Below are positions 24,101 to 32,000 of a stretch of DNA of 64,000 nucleotides, in pieces; the first letter of the stretch is position 1, and each line of letters starts with the position of its first letter. The translations under genes and the position numbers were made by a program. Source of the stretch: Polaribacter haliotis (lineage in GTDB: Bacteria > Bacteroidota > Bacteroidia > Flavobacteriales > Flavobacteriaceae); assembly GCF_014784055.1 (NCBI RefSeq), contig NZ_CP061813.1, positions 1,932,001 through 1,996,000 of the forward strand, written 5' to 3'. A model generated the notes under the pieces. That model was not told where the DNA came from, searched no databases, and worked only from the letters and a program-made list of their open reading frames with translations.

Positions 24101-24705
24101 AGAGATACCCCTGATTCTTGCAGAATTCCATCTACATAAACCTTAGAATTTCCACTTGAATTAAAAACGGCTTTTAAGTTTGAAATACTTGTGTTTTCAG
24201 GTAAAACGATATGTACTTCATCTTGCGAAATAGTTGAAACCAAAGTATTAATTCCATCAAAATTAAAGGAATTTAGAACTGCATTAGCATTCAATTGCGG
24301 ATTTGCAATACTATAAGACTGGAAAATTCCTCCCAAATTTCCATCGATAGAAAATGTTTCAGTGTTATCGATATTTACTACTTTATCTGAATTGCTATCA
24401 TAGATTTTGAAATTAATGGTTTCATAATCTGTATTTGCAAAAACTGATAAATACGCAACATATTTATTGGCATTTGGCACGAAAACAACATTAGAAACTC
24501 CTCTTATTTCTCCATTTACAAAGGCACCAATTTTATCGTTTGTAGATGTTAAAGTGGTTCCATTTACATTTAAAAACGTTGTAAACGTCATACTATATTG
24601 ATAATCTGCAGAATTTACGGTCCAATTTGGGTCTTGTGCATTTACAAATTGTAGGAAAAAACCTAAAAAAACAGCAAAAAAGAAATTTAGTTTTCGTGTT
24701 TTCAT
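21115..24705 (-). CDS. Secreted surface protein with nine MBG-type repeats and T9SS sorting tail
   Basis: A 1196-residue protein. The signal peptide (MKTRKLNFFFAVFLGFFLQFVNA) is followed by a domain that starts QDPNWTVNSADYQYSMTFTT and is shared with the two upstream genes. Then come Ig-like parts (KAVAGFEKSDFLLENCTI..., VTFNEEVKNVDLSDFELNG) and, from about residue 435 to 1110, nine repeats of about 75 residues of the MBG type (T-x-D-x-K-T-K-I-Y-G-x-x-D-P-x-L-T-Y). The end (LYPNPATYQLSIKGSS...GVYLFKIF...IKRIVKK) is a type A T9SS sorting domain, so the protein should cross the outer membrane and be attached to the surface. Last gene of a four-gene operon, 3 bp after its neighbour. Probably adhesive or structural. 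Confidence 0.93.
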   Translation of the reverse strand: MKTRKLNFFFAVFLGFFLQFVNAQDPNWTVNSADYQYSMTFTTFLNVNGTTLTSTNDKIGAFVNGEIRGVSNVVFVPNANKYVAYLSVFANTDYETINFKIYDSNSDKVVNIDNTETFSIDGNLGGIFQSYSIANPQLNANAVLNSFNFDGINTLVSTISQDEVHIVLPENTSISNLKAVFNSSGNSKVYVDGILQESGVSLQDFTNPITYSVLSENEANLNKYVVSVAVAKNTDPVNVVVSTTDNLNTNTVPVSLDVAFSKAVAGFEKSDFLLENCTISSFLTSDYKNYKIEVVPFSQGKFSVQVPENVSLDLNNNQNTVSNKIGFNYDISKPIIQDISKQSNVDSWWFLVTFNEEVKNVDLSDFELNGLASSNITISNVENLSNNQYKVSISAKNTDLGVVSLGLKNSNNITDLVGNSLVEIKHESYFLTKRKLTITADFKTKIYGEEDPELTYKITSGSLVNGDVISGSLTRPIGENIGTYAITSNLNNDNYEITFIANNLTILYREITVTADLKTKIYGDEDPELTYKMTSGNLVDGDVLSGSLVRVVGENIGEYAITSTLNNDNYEITFIADNLTILKRQITVTVDSKSKNYGDEDPALTYNITSGSLVDGDVLSGSLVRAIGENIGEYAITSTINNDNYEIAFIASDLTITKREITISADIKTKIIGNTDPVLTYRITKGNLVDGDVLIGNLSREAGESLGDYLISSSLSNSNYNITFQSGFLRITAKKGIVITVDSKTKIYGETDPILTYKITSGSLDSGDVLTGSLSRTIGENAGEYVISSNLSNTDYDIIYVSGKLTIAKRKLSITADAKTKIYGESDPEFTYNISSGSLINGDVLSGILNRESGENVGVYKISSTLVNSNYEITFIGSNFIISKKEISITADAKTKIYGESDPEFTYNISSGSLINGDVLSGTLNRELGENVGVYKILSTLVNSNYEITFIGSNFTISKKEISINSDFKTKIYGDSDPDFTYKITSGNLLNGDVLSGTLKREVGENIGDYEISSTLENGNYQINFISSFLTISKREITVTADSIIKGKNDADPPLTYQITNGILVNKDVFTGNLTRELGEEIGAYLIKIGSLSLNNNYELFFIGANFEISTTANINDEILNTEVKLYPNPATYQLSIKGSSQLEIDKIIAYNLLGKTVFKLLKPKNTIQIGHLQRGVYLFKIFTNNGVVIKRIVKK
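21376..23403 (-). repeat. Tandem array of nine 75-residue (225-bp) MBG repeats
   Basis: Nine repeats start with TKIYG-like signatures: KTKIYGEEDP, KTKIYGDEDP, KSKNYGDEDP, KTKIIGNTDP, KTKIYGETDP, KTKIYGESDP twice, KTKIYGDSDP and IKGKNDADP. Repeats 6 and 7 are almost identical in DNA; the shared segment recurs 225 bp apart (for example at 22010 and 22235). The rest have diverged, so the array grows by recent unequal exchange. Confidence 0.9.
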
Positions 24706-24708
24706 TGG

Positions 24709-25998
24709 TTAGTTTTGATGAACATTAATTACGGAATGCAACAATAAATTACCTGCTTTGTCTTGTATTGTATTTGTCGATTTTATGTTTAAAGTAACTG
24801 CTCCAAAATAATTTTGAATATTATTTACAGTTACTGTATAAACAGAATCGCTTTCTTTTACAATACTAATAGTTGCATCTGCATTCAATTTAAAATCTGT
24901 TGCATTTACGTTTTCCACAGCTTCACTAAAAACGACTGTAAATGTTAGATTTTTATTCTGGGTTATTTCGTTTGTAGCATTTTTCCTTTTTATTGATTTC
25001 AAATACGGACTCACTAAATCATACGTAAAAGCTAGTTTATTTGAAGCTGAATTCCCTTCATTTTGAGAATTAAAAACTTTATTTTCTGGAATTTCAATCG
25101 AAAATTCTCCTTGTTGAATGGGAACTATTTCAACTTTATAAAAGACATTATTTTCTTTAACTATGGATGAAATTACAGCATTTGTAAGTAAAATATCTTC
25201 TTCTAAAAAATCTAAAATAGCAAAGTTCGTTTTTACATTTATTGAAACTGGCGCTTGTTTTACAAAAGTATTTACATCGCTTTCTAATAAGATTTCTGGA
25301 GGATCTACATTTTCATCAGCAATTGTTACTTTAACATCATAATCTACTAAATTGGCTTCATTTTCGGATAATAATTGATAAGAAATTGTGCTCGAAAAAT
25401 CGTTGGAAGTGGTTCCTGAGACTTGTTTTATTTTATCAACATAAAAAGTTGCTCCTGAGCTTGTATTAAATTCAGCAATTAAATTCGAAACATTGGTATT
25501 AAAAGGTAAAACAATGTCTACTTTATTATTGCTAATCGTTTGTGAAACACTTGTAATTCCAGAAAAAGAAAAGGAACTTAAAACAACATCGTTACTTAAA
25601 GCTGGTTGTGCAATACTATGTGTTTGAAATATACCACCAACATTTCCATCGATTACGAAATTTACTTTTTCGGAAACATCGTACACAGTTTCATTTGAAC
25701 TATTGTAAATTTTGAAGTTTAAAATCTCTCCAGTTGTATTTGCAAAAACCGTTAAATAGGCTACATATTTATTAGCATTTGGTACATAAGTAACATTTGC
25801 AACTCCCCTAATTTCGCCATTTACAATGACTGCAACTTTATCTTGGGGGGAAGATAAAGTTGTGCCATTAACGTTTAGAAACGTAGTAAACGTCATACTA
25901 TACTGATATTTAGAAGCATCTACAGACCAATTAGGATCTTGTGCTTTTAAATGAAAAGCGAGAAAACCGAATAAGATTATGAAAACTAATTTGTTCAT
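24709..25998 (-). CDS. Secreted paralogue of the MBG protein N-terminus, lacking a sorting tail
   Basis: A 429-residue protein with signal MNKLVFIILFGFLAFHLKA and then DPNWSVDASKYQYSMTFTT, closely like the start of the gene downstream (21115-24705); the similarity runs through IVNGEIRGVANVTYVPNANKYVAYL and the Ig-like parts (VVFSEAVENVNATDFKLNA). It ends SVINVHQN, with no YPNP tail, so it is not a T9SS type A cargo by itself. It could be a truncated copy of a longer protein or work in the periplasm. Positions in the operon (5 bp after the giant gene) suggest joint expression with the surface proteins. The domain's function is not known to me. Confidence 0.85.
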   Translation of the reverse strand: MNKLVFIILFGFLAFHLKAQDPNWSVDASKYQYSMTFTTFLNVNGTTLSSPQDKVAVIVNGEIRGVANVTYVPNANKYVAYLTVFANTTGEILNFKIYNSSNETVYDVSEKVNFVIDGNVGGIFQTHSIAQPALSNDVVLSSFSFSGITSVSQTISNNKVDIVLPFNTNVSNLIAEFNTSSGATFYVDKIKQVSGTTSNDFSSTISYQLLSENEANLVDYDVKVTIADENVDPPEILLESDVNTFVKQAPVSINVKTNFAILDFLEEDILLTNAVISSIVKENNVFYKVEIVPIQQGEFSIEIPENKVFNSQNEGNSASNKLAFTYDLVSPYLKSIKRKNATNEITQNKNLTFTVVFSEAVENVNATDFKLNADATISIVKESDSVYTVTVNNIQNYFGAVTLNIKSTNTIQDKAGNLLLHSVINVHQN

Positions 25999-26002
25999 TT
26001 TC

Positions 26003-29000
26003 TTATTTTTTTACCATTTTTTGAATACTGCTTTTCCCAGATTCAGCATTTATTTTTATCAAATAAACACCTCTAGCTATGTTGCTGGTATCAATTGTTG
26101 TTTTGTCTGAATTTACAATCACTTTTTTAACCAAAACACCAATAGTTGAAAAGATTTCTATGTGTGTTAATTTTTCATTTTGATTGGAAGCATCTATAAT
26201 TATAGAGCTCGAAAATGGATTCGGATACAAAACTACATCACTTAAAAATAAATCGTTATTTGATAAACTTTTTGAATTTAGAATCACTGGAATTTTCATA
26301 TTTCCAAAGACTTTATTGTTCTCGAAAACAAACTCTGAAGAAACATCTATTTCTGAAATACCATCTGAAAGTCTAAATTGTAAGGCATCTTCTGTATCAC
26401 TAAAAACAGTTACAAAACTCATCTTTTTATCTCCGAAATTAATTATTGGAGATGCTCCTCTAAGAACTCCTTTTGCATCGTAAACAACAACAGAAGTCAT
26501 TTCTTCGCTTCCAATTATTTCTGCTACAACACTCATATTAGAGCTGTATTTAGAAAATTGATGGATGGTTTTAGATGAATACTCTTGACCAGTTGTACTC
26601 GGTTTTGCTAGACTATTAGAATTCGGATAATTAATAGATTGTGAGGCTCCAGATTTAATCATATAACCTCTGCTAGATTGCATATAATTTAAAGTTCCAC
26701 TCCAACCAGAATTGGCATCGTAAATTGCAAATGTGTATTGGTCTTTTATAACATCGCCATCTGTAGGATTGTAAAATGTAAGCGCTTCTTGCAGACTAAT
26801 ATTTCTATGAATTGGAAATGGTAACCAGTTCCAACCTTCGTTAATTATTAGGTTTACACTACTTTCATCTACATCATTCCCAATTAATTTTAAAGAATTT
26901 TCGTTTGCTAATTTTACTTTGTACATTTTAGTATTCTCTATGGTTGTTAGAGAACCAAACCAATTATCGGCTTCGAAACGCGTAAATTGGTTTTGCGATT
27001 TAACTTGGTCATCATCTTGTAAAACAAGGTCGTTAAAAACCGATTTTACATCTGTAAATCTGCTGTCTTCTACAAAGAAAGAAACCCAAGTCCAACCTTT
27101 ATTTAAGACAGTTTCTTGTTCTGCAAACTCTGCTCCAGAGAAAATTGTGGGGTTAGTTTTTGAACCCAAAACTTCATTCTGTAAAAATGCCATTTTTGGA
27201 GAACCATTTATGGAAGCCACTAAAATTTTCCCATTTACAGCGTCCCAAATTTTAAAAGTAACTTCTTCTCCACTTGCAACATTACTATAGGTTGTTAAAT
27301 AAACAAAGTAACTATCGAAAGCAACATCGTATCTTAAATACCCTTCTCCTCTTGGATTATTATCTACAAATGCACCGATTTTTGTGTATTGGTCTCTAGA
27401 GAAAACATCGTTTATTTTAATTTTTCCAATTACATTCATACTATTAGAAAAATCCGGAGAATTTACAGACCAATCTGGAGCTGGCGTTAAAACTCTTAAA
27501 TCTAAAGTTAATCTGTCATTAAATTCGGAAGCAGTTTCTAAAAAAATATTCGCATTGTAAGTTCCCATTGATAATTCTTTATCAACTGTAAATACAATTT
27601 GTTTTGTTGCATTTGGAGTTACAGTTCCACTGCTGTTTTTAACGGTTACCCAAGTTGGTAAACCGCTAATTTTATAAGGCTGATTGCTTCCTCCTTTATT
27701 TACAATATCCATCGTAAAAGAATAATCTTCGTTTACATTTTTCTCTTCTACAATTTCTTTTGTTTGCTCTTTTGTAAACCATTCTATTTCTTGTCTGTTT
27801 ATAAAAGCAGACCAACTTACAGGAGATAATTGCTCATTAAAATGTGTATCTGACATTCTTGAAACAGAGAAATCTAAAATTTGCCCTTCGAAAAGCGACC
27901 ATTCTTCTGTGGTTAATTCTGGCTGAATAATCATTTGATCTCCATTGATAACCGTCGAAAAAGGAATGTTTGTAAATTGTAATTTCGGTTTTAAAGCTGG
28001 TGAATCTTCAGTATAACTCTGTGTGCTTCCACTTAAAATTGAAAAAGTAGCACTCACTTTATTATTAATTGCTAGATGATTGTATTTTGGGCCATTTGTA
28101 GTGTTTGTATCTTCTTGATTAAAATCTACATAGAGCATTAAACCTTCAGTTTTTGCATCAATTTCGAAATAACGATCTCTTTTTATTTGCTCGAAACTTC
28201 TTGCAGTATTCCACAGACGAATTTCGTCTAAACTTCCAGTAAAATGATTGTCAATTGTTACATTTGAAAATGTATCTTTAAATAATCGTGCTCCAATTAA
28301 TATTTGATTTCCAGAAATACCACCAATGTTTTCGGAAGAAACAGAAGTTGTTTCCAAAGCATCTACATAAGAATTTATAGAACCTCCTCTTTTTACAACT
28401 AATGCAATATGATGCCAAACACCATCTGCAACAGATATTGTCGTTAAATTATAACCAATATTTTCTGATATTAATTCTAAATTTCCATCCGATTTCATGT
28501 TTATAGACCATTTATTTCGAAGTCCATTTGTTTGTACGAAATCTTCGTCATTTCCTTTTCCGTTAGAAAAAATGGTGCTTTCTGATGCTGTGGCTGTTTT
28601 AATCCAAAATGAAAGTGTAATATCTTCTGAAATACTTGGTTGTACAAAACCGACATTTTCTAAAGATAAATAAGAATCATTTGCGAAAACATATGCAGTT
28701 CCTTTTGGTTTAATGTCCCAATCTAAATTTACAATGGCATTTCTTCTTTTTGCTTTATCTACACCCGTTTTTCCATTTCCTTCAGCTAAAGTCCAATATC
28801 CTAAAAGATTCAATTCTCTTCCTGTTAAAGTTTTATCTTTTGCAACAGTTGCTTGTGCTCTTGTAAAAGTCTTAGACCAAAAACGAATGTCGTGAATGTT
28901 ACCAATTGTGTTATTTCCTCCAATAAAAATTGAACTATTGGAATTCAAATCTAAATTATCGTCTAACATTTCTGAAACTAATTCAGTTCCGTTTTCTAAA

Positions 29001-32000
29001 ATTAGTAACAAAGGTTTCTTTGTATCATCTCCAGAAACTCCTTTTTGATACACCAAAGAATAAAAATTATATTGAGCAGGATTTATTACTGCTTTCACAG
29101 ATTCTGAACCCACACTAAAAGTTAACTCATTTCCTATTAAACTCGCATTAATTCCGTTTTCTTGTGTTATTAAATTTCCATTTCCTGTAGTTGAATTTTT
29201 GTACCAAAACTGAACCGTAAAAGATCCTTTTGGCAACACTTGGTTTGGCAATTCAATTTGATTTTCACTTCCGTCTAAAAACACAGAAACATTATGATCG
29301 ATTGCTTGTTGATTGCTTAAACCTGTTACTTTTATGGCAGTTGTTCCGCTTTCGAAAATTGCTTCATTAAAACGAACAGAAACATCTTCGCCAACATCTA
29401 AAATTCCATCAGAAGGTTGTGGAGTTCCGAATAAAACTGGTGCATTTAAATTGATTGTTCCAGAAATTATTGGAGAAATATTGGTAACATCGTCTGTACA
29501 ATAAGAAATTGCTCTAAACTCGTATTTTCCATCTGGGATTTTATCTCCAACTACATCCCAATTAAAAGTATAATCGGAATTTGCACTGTCTATTACTTCT
29601 CCAGAAGTGTCACTTGCTTCGTTTAATAAAGTTTGGGTTCCATAATAGGTTTTAAACTTAATCCAATTTGCAGAACTTGCATTTCTATATTGCAATTCTA
29701 TTTTTTTGAATCCGTTAAAATCTGTATTAAAATCGGTAAATGTAATTGGCAAACTATTGTTAATTGTATTGCCATTTACATCTTGCGAAAATGCTTCTGC
29801 TCTGTTGAAAATAAAATTATTTTCTGGAGCAGAAACTGTTACTTTAGAGCACGATTTTTTAAATTCTACAGAAACATCTATAAAACCTTCAGAATCATTT
29901 ATATCGTCACAAGGACTTTTTAAATAAACTCTAATATTATTATATTCAAAAATACTGGAAGCAGACGATTTGTACACTTCAAAAGGAAATTCTACAGTTT
30001 CGTTATAAGGAATATACACGTTTACTCCATTTGCTTCTACATTTGTGGTTGCTCCATTTAATGTTAATGCATCTACTTCTATAATGTATTCCAAATCGGA
30101 TTGTGTATCGCTATTATTCTTCAATAATAATGTAAATAAAGCACCTTCGCTTTCTGGAATATTTTTTAAAACTGTTTTGTCTGATTTTACTTCTGGTAAA
30201 TAAACTCTGTTTGTTGGGTCAGATAAAATTTCTCCTCCAACACCAATAACATCTTTATTATAACCTGTTGTTTTGTAAAAAAGCGATGTTGTTTCAGCTT
30301 CATAAGGACAAGAAGTTGCACCTGCTTTTGTGATAAAAACTGGGCCATTTCCATCGAACATATTTACTATATCTACACTTAAAACATTGTATAAATCATT
30401 GTCTTTTAATGTGTAAGAAATCGTACTAGAAACCTCTTGCTCTGAAGTATTTGCATCTGCATTTATCCAAGAATTTGTTTTGGTATAATTCGCAAAAGCA
30501 CCCACATTATTTACCAACAAACCTAATTGTGCTTTAAATTCGTTACCAATATCTATAGTGTTTTCATAGGTATAACTTCCTATTTGAGCTGTGGTTATGC
30601 TACTTGTAAATTCGCCAACTCCTGCATCGAAAGATTGGTTGGAAAAGAAATTTTCATTTACCAAGGCATCCATTTCTGCTTGATACTCGTTTGTGTAAAT
30701 TATTTCCCCTGTAAAAGGATTTTTATAACTTTCAAATTCATTTTGTATGGTTGCTAAAACAGCACTTCTGTAGGCTTCTTTATTGTTTTTAGCATCGTAT
30801 TTTGTTTTCTCGTTATTCTGAATTACTTTTCTCCACAAATTCGCTTGATTCGTGTAAGAATCTGCTGTAACTAATGGCAAACTAGGATCTGGAGTTGGAT
30901 TTGGAACAAAATTAGCGGCCAAAGCTTCCAATTCCGGAATTAAAGTTTCTACAATATATTTTTGAGAATATGTAAAAAACGTTTTGGTAGGTTGTTCTCC
31001 AATAAAATAATCTTTGTTTGTACTTATATACAGTGTAACATCGTTATTATCTTTGTCTTTTGCAGTTACTTCTATATTATCGATGGTTGCTCCATTATTA
31101 TTGACTATTGGTGCATCTGTAACAAACATATTATTAAAAATACCATAATATACATTTTTAGAATTTCCAATGTATAAATCTCCATCTGAACCTACGAAAT
31201 CTACATCGTCGCTTGTAGAAATTGTTTTGTTAAAAGTATAGGTTTTTGTAACTGTATTTGTTTTCGTTTCTTCTATTGTATGTGAAAAATTATTTTCTAC
31301 ATCTGCAACAAAATTAGCCTCATAACCAACAGCAAAAAAAGGTGTACCTGCACTAGTTTCGAAAGTTGGTCCAAGAGATACATAAAGACCTCCTCCATTT
31401 CCATCTACATTTGTATTTGCATTTTCTGTAGTAAAAGTAATTGTAGTTCCTTTTTCTATAGACGCAAAACTGTTAGAACCTGGTGGATCTCTTAAAATAA
31501 TATCTGGCACTTCTGGTGCATAAGTTGCAAAAGCAACACCTCCTGTACTTGCGCCACCTTTTACAATTCCTTCTGATTTAAAATCGGAAATATTAGAAAT
31601 CGTTAAAGCATTACTACCAGCAATATTATAAGCAACAGAAATTGCACTTTTAAAATTATCTGCAATTGCAGTATTGGGTTCACCTGCTTTGAATGAATAT
31701 TTATATTGCCTGTTATTATTAACTAATTTTATGGAACTTTCTCCTGAAATTTCTACATTATTATTAATATTAAATGCTCCCTCAGTAAAATACTCCTTTG
31801 TAATTTTATCTTCTGAAGCATCTTTATTTATGTAATTCTGAGTAACTTCAAACAGCATATTGTAAGTCTGTTTTTGAATATATATTGGAGTATCTAAACC
31901 AGAAATATCAAACGTCTTATCGCCTATTTTTATTTCTTTTTCATATTCTTGATTTACCAAGGTTAACATGACTGGAGAATTGTATCTAAAACTTTTTTTA

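Noticed and set aside
29633..31177. Several plus-strand frames of 60-100 codons within the giant gene
   Set aside because: They are frames opposite to a long coding sequence, with no start context or domain pattern.
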